Assembly (NCBI RefSeq): GCF_040183065.1
Contig: NC_091123.1
Location: 10,534,001-10,598,000, forward strand
Source: Periplaneta americana
Taxonomy: Eukaryota; Arthropoda; Insecta; Blattodea; Blattidae
Direction of reading: 5' to 3'
Length of the DNA: 64,000 nucleotides
Under the pieces are notes generated by a model. It made no database searches and had not been told where the DNA came from. It worked only from the letters and a program-made list of their open reading frames with translations. Every line of letters begins with the position of its first letter. Position 1 is the first letter of the stretch. The translations under genes were made by a program, and so were the position numbers. This document shows, piece after piece, positions 1 through 11,183 of the stretch.

Positions 1-334
1 TCACATCAGTAGCAAAATTTGATTTGTTATATTGAATTATTTCAACGTTACAATTGCTTGTTCGTTAAAATGTGTATATGATAACGGTATGCAATTTGTG
101 TTCTTTTGTTCTGTGTGTTTCTGGAAAATATAATTTCAATTAATGCTGCGCCATAAATGTTGTAACTAAAACCTTGTGCATCCCTCGTGTTTATCGTACG
201 GCTCGACTTCCCCCACACGTTACCTCTACTGTGTCTACGTTTTCACTGTGCCTAAACGAGACGCTCTACTGTATATAGTTTCTTCATAAAATTAAAAATA
301 TGAAAGCTACAAGCAGTGCTTCGTACATTTTACT

Positions 335-440
335 CACCTGGTATTTCTTCTCTGCTCGTCCAGTAGTGTGACTACCTGTGTATCCACTATGGGTTCAAAC
401 CCGGCAGAGAGTGATATATTTTTAACCGTGAGAAATTCTA
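335..440 (+). mobile_element. Possible tRNA-like SINE fragment
   Basis: A B-box-like GGGTTCAAACCCGGC is present at 389-403, with a weak A-box-like region upstream. No tail or duplication is seen, so the call is tentative. Confidence 0.25.
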
Positions 441-556
441 AGCATGTTCAAGGTATGGAAAAGTAAAGCCATTTATCCTATGTGAGGCACGCCATTATTC
501 CGTGTTTATCTCATGGTAACTGGTGTCAGCAAGGTAACTATTGTGGAGGCTTTTAC

Positions 557-739
557 CACAGTCTACTATATACAGTCACGAAGCTTGAGTTTTGAGGGTG
601 CTCGAAACAATAGACTGTGACGGTACTATTTTGCATTGCCTGTAATGAGGCGATATTAGCGATCCTAGTGGTGAGCAACTATCTAATGTTTGCGTATTTA
701 CTACGTATTGAGCTTCGCGACTGTATATACTAGACTGTG
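557..739 (+). mobile_element. MITE family X, copy 1
   Basis: Terminal inverted repeats of about 33 bp start CACAGTCTASTATATACAGT and continue into cacgaagct. The core has gtaatgaggcgatattagcg and agtggtgagcaactatc. No coding capacity. Related copies lie at 5289 and 51118. Confidence 0.75.
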
Positions 740-1199
740 CCTTTACTATGAAGTAATCAGGGCTTATAGATTGAGAATATGACTGGTCCTCAGTCTTCTG
801 TGTGTAAAGGAACCTCCGATTCACATGCAAGAGGTGCGCAAATTGAAAATGTGCATCAATCAAACTGCGAAGGGCTAAAGGTTAAACTATCAAGTTTTCT
901 GCATTAGAAGCCAACAACAAAGCAGATTGTGATAGAGTCACTTGTAAGTGACGAAAGATTTAAACATACCATAATTTTGTTAAACATTAAGTTTATAGGA
1001 AAATAACGCAATTTATTTCAGAAAAGAATAGCGTTTGCTTTCGCAGAAACTTATGTTTCAATTGGTTCACTATTGCTGCTAAGGAAAATGAAAAACAGCA
1101 TGAAAACTATTCTTCACTGAGTTAATGTGTTTTTCTTCTTTGCAAATTCATAACAGAAAATAATGCATCTTGATTACACTACTTTTAACATTATATCAC

Positions 1200-1640
1200 T
1201 TCGGAAAACGTATTATTTGACTTTCTTGTGTTAAATGTTACTTTACCTCGTTAACATGTTTCAGCCTGCTATTGGCCATCTTCAGAACTGGTTGTTGTTG
1301 GTCTTGGCGCCTTTTGTTTGTGTTTCCTGTGAGGGTGTGTTTGTGTCGTGTAATGTGGAGTCAAAGAGTGTGTGTGTTTTCTGAAATTGAGTTGTGTGTT
1401 GAGAATTTCATTTGGATGTGTTTTTGTTTGTCTGTATATTTCGTATTGTTCCAGTGTGTTTAGTTTCTTTTTTTAACTCCATATTACACTACACAAACAC
1501 ACCCTCACAGGAAACACAAACAAAAGGCGCCAAGACCAACAACAACCAGTTCTGAAGATGGCCAATAGCAGGCTGAAACATGTTAATGAGGTAAAGTAAC
1601 ATTTAACACAAGAAAGTCAAATAATACGTTTTCCGAAGAA
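1200..1640 (-). mobile_element. Penelope-like element remnant flanked by an inverted copy of its own 3' end
   Basis: Two arms of about 145 bp (1200-1345 and 1492-1640) are nearly perfect inverted copies around a 145 bp core. Read on the minus strand, the core and left arm encode a tail with LNTLEQYEIY and HTLFDS, typical of the region after the GIY-YIG endonuclease in Penelope-like elements. The right arm is an extra inverted copy of the same 3' end. Inverted and partial repeats around 5'-truncated bodies are known in this group. The near identity of the arms suggests a young insertion. Confidence 0.55.
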
Positions 1641-2235
1641 AATAATGATTTTTCCGCGAAAATTGCGAATTGGCCCTTTTTGGTGTTACTATTAATGTAA
1701 TAGAGTTGTTCCAGCGTACTGGGAAGATTCATAACTCTAGATTTAGGCATTAAGGTATGGATCCTGTAAATTGTTGTCAGTGTGGGAGCTTGTAAAAAAA
1801 ACATTGAAGAGACTGATTCTGTGGCAGATAGAAAAACGTTGCGGTAGACAAAAGTTAGTAGATAACGATGTGAATGATACGGTAGTTTACAAGAGATCCA
1901 GGAAATTAGACAAGATTCAGACAACAGATGACCTGCTCAACAGTGTGGCATATTCTCAGAAATTGGTTTATGTCTGAATAAACCCCACTGCTTTATGAAG
2001 AAAACTGTGTTATTATTTTTCTACAAACTTACTTCTTAACAAAATTCAAGGACTTTTTTGTCTTTCGTCACTTTTTAATGACATTTAAATAACCCTACAT
2101 AAAGGTACTATCTAAATTCAAAAGAATTTATACTTTCTGAATGTTCAGAACGAAGGACAGGGAATATAATCACAAGAATCCAGCTTCAGGCGATTACTGT
2201 TATTATTGAAAACGTTTATTCCTGTTTTAAAATGA
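1641..2235. other. No gene recognised
   Basis: A 68-codon frame (1771-1977, containing ELVKKTLKRLILWQIEKRCG) is followed by tgaataaa. It has no domain I know and may be a decayed element end. The rest is AT-rich unique-looking DNA. Confidence 0.3.
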
Positions 2236-2810
2236 TTTTCATTTCATTGTAGTAACAATAGAGGAGTAATAGAGGAGATGGTCTCCAGATATGGAAGGTA
2301 ACTGCGAATATATTGAATAAGCAGTCGTGGACAGCAGATAAGGGGTGGTCCTCCAGCTTGGGAGTTGGGCGAAGGGCTAACAACCCATCACCGTAAAAAA
2401 ACAGTTTGTTGCGAATCCATACACTAAGCCTTGGAATGAGACTGATTCTCCTGCACGACCACAGCAAAGGAATAAGGTTATGAGATTTGGTACGTGGAAC
2501 GTAACTAGTCTTTATAGATTCACCTGACATAATTAGGAACATTAAATCCAAACGTTTGAGATGGACAGGGAATGTAGCACGTATGGGCGAACCCAGAAAT
2601 GCATATAGAGTGTTATTTGTGAGACCGGAGAGAAAAAGATCTTTGGGGAGGCCGATACGTAGATGGGAAGATAATATTAAAATGGATTTGAGGGAAGTGG
2701 GATTTGATGATAGAAACTGAATTGGTCTTGAGTAGGATAGGGACCGATGGCTGGCCTATGTGAGGGCGTCGTTGAACCTGCGGGTTCCTTAAAAGCCATT
2801 TGTAAGGCCG
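2236..2810 (+). mobile_element. LINE A, internally deleted copy keeping 5' leader and 3' end
   Basis: The first half (2236-2520) matches, on the opposite strand, the leader at 45395-45600. It runs into VMRFGTWNVTSLYR, which looks like the start of a LINE endonuclease domain. It then jumps directly to the 3' end: IRNIKSKRLRW, then AYRVLF, WEDNIKMDLREVG, and AAAAGCCATTTGTAAG. The endonuclease core and reverse transcriptase are absent. The C-terminal part holds in-frame stops. Confidence 0.7.
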
Positions 2811-2815
2811 ACATA

Positions 2816-2952
2816 AGGCTGGTTCACAATAAACCGGGAGCGGAAACGATAACGATAACGAGAACGGAAATATTGTTAAATTAATGTATTTAACATTATT
2901 TCCGTTCTCGTTCTTGTTGTCGTTTTCGTTCCGGTTTATTGTGAACCAGCCT
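2816..2952. mobile_element. 137 bp hairpin MITE
   Basis: Almost the whole unit is an inverted repeat: aggctggttcacaataaacc at one end and its complement at the other, around a short AT loop. Flanking ata on both sides (2813-2815, 2953-2955) is a possible 3 bp duplication, as in PIF/Harbinger-type MITEs. It follows directly on the tail of the LINE A copy. Confidence 0.8.
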
Positions 2953-3807
2953 ATATTCTCGAAGTGTTTGTTTTGTTTAAGTTTTACAATATTGTAGTTA
3001 CTGTGTCTGGATGCAGACGTTTGTCAGATATTAATTTTTGTTTATCAGAAGTGTTGTGTTGCACTATTAAAATACTTTTTGTTACTTACTTTGGATTAGG
3101 CTTACCTACTGTAAAGTTTTCATATGCATATGCTTTAATCGCCTGAAGAGTACGATACAACTAATATTGAAAAGATTATATTCTTGAGATAGCTGGACCC
3201 TTGAACTCCTTTTAACATGAAATGTTCATACGCTTGACATTAGAGAAATATGGTCACACTTTCTGTTAATACTGTGACGCCATTAATTACAGTAGGTTTA
3301 TACGACTGAAATCATAATGTGTTTAAAACGAACTAGTTTCTAACCTAAGAGCCGTGAAGAAACATAAAACGGAAACAAATTAATATGATTTTTTTATTCG
3401 TACACAAATGGGGGTGATTAATAAATTCTGGACGTATAAATACAGAAATAATTTAACACAGTCTAATCCTAAAGTACTTAACTGTGATATTAATTTCCAA
3501 ATGAATTTAATTCCTTGCAATGACATATTATTATTCGTTACAATTTCAAACAACTCATTGGCGTCGTATTGATGTGTGAATCGTTTCGACTATCAATTGC
3601 ATTGTTGTCTGCAGACTAGGCCTCGTGGAATGAGGAAGCGATTATGAAGTAGTTAAAGAGAAGGCTCCGCCTTGTAAATTTTAAAGCAGGGGATATAAAG
3701 ACAGAAATAATTAATTTAACAGAATTTAATTCTAAAGTACGTACTTAACTGTGGTATTAATTTCCAAATAAATCCAATTGTCTGTAATGATTTTATTTAC
3801 TACAATT

Positions 3808-4940
3808 TGAGGGTGATGTTGTTATTGAGGCCACACGTTGGGCGCCATTTGAGGGTGGGTGGTCGTTATTGTTGCGTGAGATTCACTCAGGGTAGCCGAG
3901 GTACTGTTGTGGTATAGGATGATGTCGGGAATAATACCAAGCCGGCTACTTATATAAAAGGCAGTGTAAACTCCAAAACTATAAGTTTATTGTCGTATTC
4001 ACTTGGTAAACCCTAGAGTATGTATTTCCGGCTGACTTATAATTCAATCGTTGGTCGCACTTCTGCATCGACTCTATGGCAGCTCTGAATAAGCTCTATC
4101 CGATACTGTAAATTCAATACTCTGCCCAGTACACTATGATCGAAGCTCCTAAACGTTGACGAGTGGTCTCGCCGATGACAAAGTTCTAACTATCGAGTCT
4201 TCGCCGGAAGAAAGACTATTAAGTTGGGCCGCCGACACGAAAAAAAGATGTCGCGCCGTCTACACGAAGAAAAGTAGTTATCCTGTCGACACGAAACGAA
4301 GTAGTTATTCTGCCCTGTATGTAGGGCCGTCGACACGAAAAGGAGTAGCGATTGTGCCCTGTATGTAGGGCCGCCGACACGATGAGATGTTGTGATCGTG
4401 CCCTGCATGTAGGGCCGCCGACACGATGTAAAGTTGTTTTGATGATCTCCGCTCCCCGTCACCCTTATTTATAAAAACCTATCCTACGCTAAAACTAACT
4501 ATCCTATTGGTTAAAAACTACGTCACTTAACCGGCCTAAAATCTATTCTCTATTGGTCCAAAGTGACCTCATAAGTTGAACCACGATCTCTTCTTATTGG
4601 GCGCGAAATACGTCATCTCTAAATTTAAACTTTTGGACTTCCCATAACATCAAATTAGTTTGTCGATTTTGGAGAACCCCGTTCTTTGGAAAACCCAAGC
4701 TTGCAATTGCTTTCCCACGGGTCCAGTCTAACTCCGGCTTTTACGCATCGCCAAGTGTCTATATACAATCACGCACAAGGTGGCCCCAAATCTGTCCGAC
4801 GCTGACAAGTGACGAAACACCTGTGTGGGAAGCTAATTCTAACGAAGTCGCCAGAACATCCCCGCGAATACATGTAATGAAAATATGGAGATATCACTTC
4901 GCTAATAAATCGGTCTCTCCCTCTCCTAATTCCTGCTTCA
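3808..4940 (-). mobile_element. LTR-type remnant (gypsy-like), solo-LTR-like, 1133 bp
   Basis: On the minus strand the unit starts TG near 4940 and ends CA at about 3852. It is followed by a primer-binding-site-like tggcgcccaacgtg, which is characteristic of gypsy-type elements. A possible internal promoter (tatataaaag) lies near 3952 on the plus strand. The 4 bp aatt duplications at 3804-3807 and 4941-4944 and a split host repeat mark the insertion. No coding domain remains; it is a fossil. Confidence 0.5.
4225..4445. repeat. Degenerate minisatellite inside the LTR-type remnant
   Basis: About four to five units of 40-60 bp each carry gccgccgacacga. Three units also hold a short inverted repeat, ccctgtatgtaggg or ccctgcatgtaggg. 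On the minus strand the unit could form regularly spaced hairpins. Confidence 0.65.
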
Positions 4941-5288
4941 AATTCCAAACAACCCACTGGCGTCATATTGATGTGTGAATCGTTTCGACTATCAATTGCA
5001 TTGTTGTCTGCAGACTAGGCCTCATGGAATGAGGACGCGATTATGAAATAATTAACGAGAAGGCTCTGCCTTGTAGATTTAAACGCAGGGGAGTATGACA
5101 GAAGAGTAAATAATTATCAAAATTTTATTTCAAATCCCAAACATCCTTACAGTACCAACCATGCTCACAATAACAATCACGAACAGCGTAAATGTTTCAC
5201 GCAATTGTAGGGATTCGATGAATCTCCTGTCACTTTTGCTAAAATTGTATTATACAAATTTGCATTATCTTGTTAGGTGAAATAATAT

Positions 5289-5456
5289 CACAGTCTAGTA
5301 TATACAGTCACGAAGCTCAATGCGTAGTAAATATGCATCCATAGATAGTTGTTCACCACTACGATCGCTAATATCGCCTCATTACAGACAATGCGAAATA
5401 TCATCGGCACACTCACAACTCAAGCTTCGTGACTGTACAGTATATACTAGACTGTG
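5289..5456 (-). mobile_element. MITE family X, copy 2 (inverted)
   Basis: Same TIRs and core as the copy at 557, in opposite orientation, about 168 bp. The core reads cgctaatatcgcctcattac. A gtac insertion lies near its right TIR. Confidence 0.75.
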
Positions 5457-5459
5457 TTA

Positions 5460-6608
5460 ATATCTTGCCACTCGCCAGTAAAGAATTGCCAAAATTTTGG
5501 CGTCAAGTAATAAAATCATCAGTTGGACATTATTTGTACATACATATTGACAGTAATTTAACATTTGCAGCGTCAGCTCTTTGCTAATGTTACCGAGTTT
5601 CATACTTATGGCGGATCATTTTATGTTTGTTTATTGGCAATGCAAGCTAACTTACAGCAGTTGTCTTGAAAAACTTCATAAAATTTATCACTCGTAGAAT
5701 AATAAAAATAAACTTCTGCTTGCTTCGTGTACTGTTTACTATAGGTAGTTTCTGTGTTAATTATCAAATAACATGGAATGAAGGAAAGAAAACTAGACAA
5801 TTATGAACATCCCGAATACATCAACACTTGTCATTTCAACGATTGATTAGCTGACTTCGTTGTTGAATTCTCACTTAGACAGTTGATTTATATAATCGTA
5901 CACAAACCTTCAGAATCTTTTGAATACTTAGAAATTAGAGGACTAAAAATATTCTGTCCAACGTACAAATATGACGCATTTTATGTTCCAAACTTAATGA
6001 CCAGAGATTGCAGGGTTCTTTTAAATATGCCAATGTGAAATGTTTATCGTTTTGTGTCGAAACATAAATAGAATTTCCGTTTTCCGGTTTGCTTTGTCAC
6101 AAAATTATTAGAAATTTGCCAATTTTTATGAGTTTATTTATCTTTACAAATATATTTCACAATAAATACTGGATAAGCGAAAAAAATACAAGCCAGAAAC
6201 ATAAAAACGTGATATATATTTTTTAGGTTTTCATATACGAAGTGTAGGAGAAATATTGTTATGTTCTGAAAAGCAAATTCCAGCATCTAATACTGAAAAT
6301 GTTGGTTTTAGCATATCGTCTGCCTGTTTTTGGTATTTTTATGCCATAAGCTTTAACTTTGTGAACTCACAGAAGTATGCATGACTTTCCTTTGAAGGGT
6401 AATAAGCCCAAGTATTTTCTGTATTTGAAATAATGGAAGAAAACTCGTTTTATAAATTATTTAATACTTAGCGTAACACTTTAAACTGAGGAATGACTTG
6501 TCTATTATTTGCGTCTTTTTTTCGCCCATCGTAGCACACAGCTTCAAGATGTCCTCATTTTAGCACTTCAAAGTGTCTGTGATTGCAGCTGCACTTGTCA
6601 CTCTCAGT
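5460..6608. other. Downstream of gene 1, nothing recognised
   Basis: AT-rich DNA. It includes the possible gene 1 poly(A) signal at 6460-6465; no repeat copy or coding segment is seen. Confidence 0.4.
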
Positions 6609-6742
6609 TCAGCCAGCAATGAAGTTGCCGTAGGTCAGGAAGTCGTCGTACAGCGTTCTCCCGAGCTCCAGGTCGGCAGGGGTTCCCCGCTGCCTGTAGT
6701 ACTCCGCCACCTGCCCCGTCACGCTGCCGTAAGGGATGCCAC
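6609..6742 (-). CDS. Gene 1, terminal exon (residues 35-78)
   Basis: The acceptor (...atgtatttgcag|GT) adds GT to the G left by the exon at 13505-13607, giving LAY-G-GIPYGS in frame. The exon encodes 43 further residues containing SVTGQVAEYYRQRGTPADLE and ends DDFLTYGNFIAG before TGA. The mature product would be about 60 residues, Gly/Tyr-rich, with no Cys and no dibasic sites. That fits a small secreted polypeptide and argues against a Cys-rich toxin or a classical neuropeptide precursor. An ATTAAA on the minus strand (6460-6465), about 145 nt past the stop, is a possible poly(A) signal. The other two frames are open only by chance. An additional exon within the 6.8 kb intron cannot be excluded. 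Confidence 0.6.
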
Positions 6743-6949
6743 CTGCAAATACATTCCCCATCAAGTACGAAAAGTTTCCAACGTTCTTCACACTTCACTA
6801 ATGTCTTTAAGGTTCTTATCTACCCTTTGGAGAAAAATGTGCAATTTTAATCCAGTTTTTAAGAACTCTTTTTCCGTTGATTACTTGACACAAAATCATA
6901 CAAAATGAACCCCTCAAGTATCGTTGGAGGACAATATTTTAAGGGGTTA

Positions 6950-7590
6950 GATTCAGCTTACAGCAGTAAAATTTTGGAAATATTCAACATTTTTTCATCC
7001 ATTTCTGTATCTTGTACAATAATGAAAATTAATATGTGTAAAACACAGTCCTCCTGCTATATATAAAAAAAAACGATTTAAAAAAATATTATTTACACTT
7101 TTTTTTTCTTCAAAGTTCAGTTCACTGTACAGTGATGAAGCGTTTCCCACATAACTAAAAAACTATCCAACATTTTGTAATGACATTTTTTGTGTGTATT
7201 TATGCATGTTATATCTACAATATGATGCAAGATCACTTCTCTACCTTTGATAGATTGTCTGATAGAAAATAAATTCATTTAAAAATGGTCAAATATCAGT
7301 ATTTTCTTCTAACACATAATTTAAAAAAGTATTATTTATTAAGGAATGTAGTTGAAAGAGCATGATATTGTAAACATGAGTTTCCGCAATAAAATAAAAG
7401 AGAGAGAACATGAAAAAGTTAATAAGTTTATGATTTACGGGAGAAACGCTTCATCACTGCATAATAAACTGCCACCATTTTGAATTTTGAAAAAAAAAAA
7501 GTAAATAATTTTTTAAATCGTAAAAATATATATATTTTTTTTTCACCTAGCAGGAGGACAGTCTTTCACACACACCAGTTTTCATTATAT
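6950..7590. mobile_element. Foldback element family Y, copy 1
   Basis: Inverted arms (about 6953-7150 and 7440-7575) share tgatgaagcgtttcccacat and its complement, as well as ataatgaaaattaatatgtg-type sequence. The core has tcttctaacacataattt. A second copy, inverted, lies at 40430-41075. It sits 208 bp upstream (on the plus strand) of gene 1's terminal exon, within the gene 1 intron. Confidence 0.6.
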
Positions 7591-8098
7591 TTTTGTTTTC
7601 TCCATAGAAGGGAATTGTACAGATTGGAATTTAATTCCATTTATTCCGAACGTTCTGTCCGTTGTTTATGCAGAGTGTAAGGGGTATAAGTGCCGTCCTT
7701 TTCACAGTCATAGGGGACGGTCTACAGGATCAAAAAATGTTTATACAACACAGGGTCAAAACTTGATAGTTTTTCCAGAAAAAATATTTCTTCTCATATT
7801 TTATTTGCGTTATACTGCTTATATCGTTAGTAAAAATACGAATTACATCAGGTGGTGTATCTACCAGAGAGTTAATATTAGTTTAAATCCATATTTGTGT
7901 GTTCTATTATGTTTTCGTGAAATTAAATAAAATTGCATGCTTAAATTTAATATTCTGGCTTGAAAGACGTGGCAACGTGTTCAGCAGGCAGTACTCTCCA
8001 CAGACGTAAGTACGAGTCAGCTGAGTTCAAGCTCCCTATCCATAGCTGTACTGCTGAGCGGATGACAGTTCAGTACAGGGTATTCGATAAACAACTTA

Positions 8099-8979
8099 GG
8101 GGAGACTGTTGTACCTTTAGCATAGTGTACCTTTGAACATTTTTTGTTTTTTAATTTTTGCTGCTACCTAGAGGACTGAAACTGAAGTAGATTGTAGAGA
8201 AAGCCGCTAAGTAGCTCTGGTCATAGTTTCGGTTTGATTTATTGCAAAGTGTGAGTTCCGTGGACAAAAGAAATTTTTTAGTGCCAAAAGTAAACATTTC
8301 GTTGACTGATATATGTTTTCTAACACAAAACCAGATATCTTTCAAGTACGGTGTGTTCCCTATCATCTGGTGAGTAATAACATATTTTAATTTCCATGAT
8401 TTATTTGACTCTCTAGTTTTCGGAGCCATATTTGTTTAAACGTGCACCCTCTTGTACCTTTGAACACAAAACATCTTGTACCATGGAACATGTTCCAAAT
8501 TACACGATTCTATCGGTTTTTGTTTTTCTTTTATTTTAAGGTCATGTCACGAAGGAAGTCTGGAGTTAAAGAGGTTCCCAATTGATTCGGATGCCTTGAA
8601 GAAAGCTGCTGAAGCAGTTATTGCTTCTCCAGGAAATAAAATCTAAATCAGAGAAGCCTGCTCTGGTTTATGATTGCAAATACATTTTAAATATGATTGT
8701 CAGTTTTTACAGCTATATTCCCTCCTATATTCCATGTGTTCCAACATACAAGAGGGTATGTTCCAAGATACATGATCTGTTGTACCTTTGAAGACATTAC
8801 ATATCCCTTCATTTTATCTTTTCCATCCTTAATAGATCTGTGAAACAGGGAAATACATACAGGAAGTTGTAAAGGAATCTTGAATAATTATTTCAAGCAT
8901 TTTTTCATTTAAAAATTTCAGTTCCCAAAATTAAAAAAAATAAAATGTGAAAAGTGTTTAAAGGTTCAACAGTCTCCCC
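8099..8979 (+). mobile_element. pogo-like DNA transposon, internally deleted
   Basis: TIRs GGGGAGACTGTTG and CAACAGTCTCCCC are flanked by TA (8097-8098, 8980-8981). At 8547-8680 a fragment in two frames reads MSRRKSGVK, then DSDALKKAAEAVIASPGNK, then REACSG. This resembles the N-terminal helix-turn-helix of pogo/Jerky-type transposases. The catalytic domain is missing. Repeats of ttgtacctttgaaca recur in the body. Confidence 0.6.
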
Positions 8980-9835
8980 TACAATGTCATTTACTGTTTA
9001 GGAATATCATATGTTATTAATTTATGGAGAAAGTCGTCGTAATTCAAGTGAGGCAAGAAGATGTACCGTCAATATTTTCCGTAATGAAGGTTACCTAATC
9101 GGCGAACTTTTGTAGCGGTTTCTCAACGATTATTAGATTCTAGGAGTCTCTTACCTCGTTTTGAAAATCACACAAACAGAAATTTCTTTAAAAATGATAC
9201 TGCTTTACGGAAGCGAGAGAGATTGAAATGTTACGTTTAAAAAGAAGTTCGTGTGATTTTGTGCAGTAAAGCATTGTTGTTTATTTTTTAGACGTACAAT
9301 AAAAAAGTGGACCAATATTGCCAATATTGTTAAATATTACTGGAAATGGAAATTTACCATAAAGTTCTATTAATGAGATTAAAAATTTGTATTTGCTGTT
9401 CGTTTTATGTAAACAACTGTCCGCCCCTGCATTAGAACAGAGCATCTGTTTTGTATCTGTATGTCTGTACCCGCTTGAGCTGTACTGTGTACTTGTAAAC
9501 TCCCTCCTCCCCATCCAGCAACGTTGCCAAACGCCTAATATTGTAAACTTTAATAATTATTTAAATATTTCAATTAGAAAAAAAAAATATGAGGACATTT
9601 TTTCTTCCTTATGACATAAACAATCTTCAGTTAAAATAATGGCACTATGCCCCTTACACCGTGTATAATATGTATTCGTGTTGTCTTTTGGAGATAGTCC
9701 TGAGTCGAGCTGATCCCTTACCAGGAAACTCCCTCCATTGTCCATATATGATCCATGGAATTATCCCTCCCCTACGGACTCTGGTATAAGACTAAAAAAG
9801 GAGTAGGTTAAACGGACGAAAAATGAAAGAAAGAA

Positions 9836-10022
9836 AATATAATAATAATAATAATAGTAATAAAAATAAAATTTTATTATAATTGAATATAATAATAACA
9901 ATAATACAGATTTATTATAATTTATATAGGCCTATAATTTATTATTATTATTATTATTATTTATTATTATTATATTAAATTATAGTAAATTTTTATTATT
10001 ATTTATTAATTTATTATTATTA

Positions 10023-10090
<68 letters not shown>
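9836..10090. repeat. (AAT)n/(TTA)n tract
   Basis: Degenerate AAT units pass into uninterrupted TTA at about 10021-10090, directly before the truncated LINE C copy. Confidence 0.9.
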
Positions 10091-11131
10091 TCCTTCTCAC
10101 GGAAAACTACTTCCCAAAAATTTAATTATTCTCTTAGTAATGTCGTAATTACTGAGAAAGACTGTATTAGTGATCTTGGTGTCTTACTGGATTCAAAATT
10201 ATATTTTCATGATCATGTGCAATATATTTATACCCATTCATTAAGAATGCTTGGTCTAATTAGATCTATAACTTATTCTTTTTCTACTCCTATGTGTTTA
10301 TTAATTTTATACTATACATTTGTTAGATCCAAGCTTGAATATGCATCTGTTGTATGGAACTCCATTACTTCCACTGACTCGGCTAAATTGGAGAATATTC
10401 AAAGAAAATTTATTTCCTTGTGTTCTTATAGATTTTTACCAAATTCCGATTATAACTATGAGATTAATTGCAAATATTTCAATTGCGGTAGTTTGTTTAC
10501 CAGACGTCAGGATCTTGATTATTTATTTTTTTGTAAAGTCATTAAGGGTGATATTGATTGCGAATCTTTCATAAGCAATATCAGTCTTCGTATTCCTGCT
10601 AAAGGTTTAAGATTTCATAAATTGTTTTATAATAGGAATTCTAAATCTCTCTCTCCTGTCTGCAGATGTATTAAATATACTAATTTGTATGGAATGAACT
10701 TGGATCCATTTAATGTGTAGTATATCTTTTGAGTTTTTATGTCAGTTTTATTAATTTATGCCATTTGTTAAGATATGTATCATACTATTCTTGTCAATTG
10801 CATATCTTTACAATATTACTTATATTATTCCAGTCTTCATTTATATGATTTCATTAATTCATTTGTAATTCATTCCATTTAATTGCCATTATTTTAATTA
10901 TCTCACTGAACTAATTTTAATAATTATTTGTGCTATTTATTTTTTTTTTTGCATTTGGTCAATTCATTAATGTAGACTATTATATTAATTGTATTTCATC
11001 TTACTGCCATTTTCTGTCATTCATTCTCATCATCATTTGTTGTTTTGTTTTGTTTTGTATCTTGTGCTAAACTGTAATTGGCCTTGTGCTGTTGTTTTGC
11101 ACGTTAATATTCTAAATAAATAAATAAATAA
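10090..11131 (+). mobile_element. LINE C (Jockey/CR1-like) C-terminal half with 3' UTR and (TAAA)n tail
   Basis: The frame is open from about 10092 to 10720 and encodes the region after the RT catalytic site: TEKDCISDLGVLLDSKLYFH, TFVRSKLEYASVVWNSITS, and LENIQRKFISLCSYRFLP. A 3' UTR of 380 bp ends in (AATA)n at 11110-11131, followed by (ATT)n. 5' truncation falls at a (TTA)n tract. The 167 codons after the first ATG are undisturbed, so this is a fairly young copy. Confidence 0.8.
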
Positions 11132-11132
11132 A

Positions 11133-11181
<49 letters not shown>
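11132..11181. repeat. (ATT)n microsatellite after a LINE tail
   Basis: Pure ATT units follow the (TAAA)n tail of the LINE ending 11131. Confidence 0.9.

Positions 11182-11183
<2 letters not shown>

Larger units (their letters stand above)
3432..5095. repeat. Tandem repeat, period about 266 bp, split by the LTR-type remnant
   Basis: Segment A (3432-3548) recurs at 3698-3807 and segment B (3556-3693) recurs at 4941-5095. Removing the 1.13 kb insertion leaves A-B-A-B with a constant offset near 266 bp. Segment B includes tgatgtgtgaatcgtttcga and tgttgtctgcagactaggcc. Its function is unknown. Confidence 0.65.

Noticed and set aside
1272-1463. 63-codon frame rich in F, C and V
   Set aside because: It lies antisense within the Penelope-like remnant.
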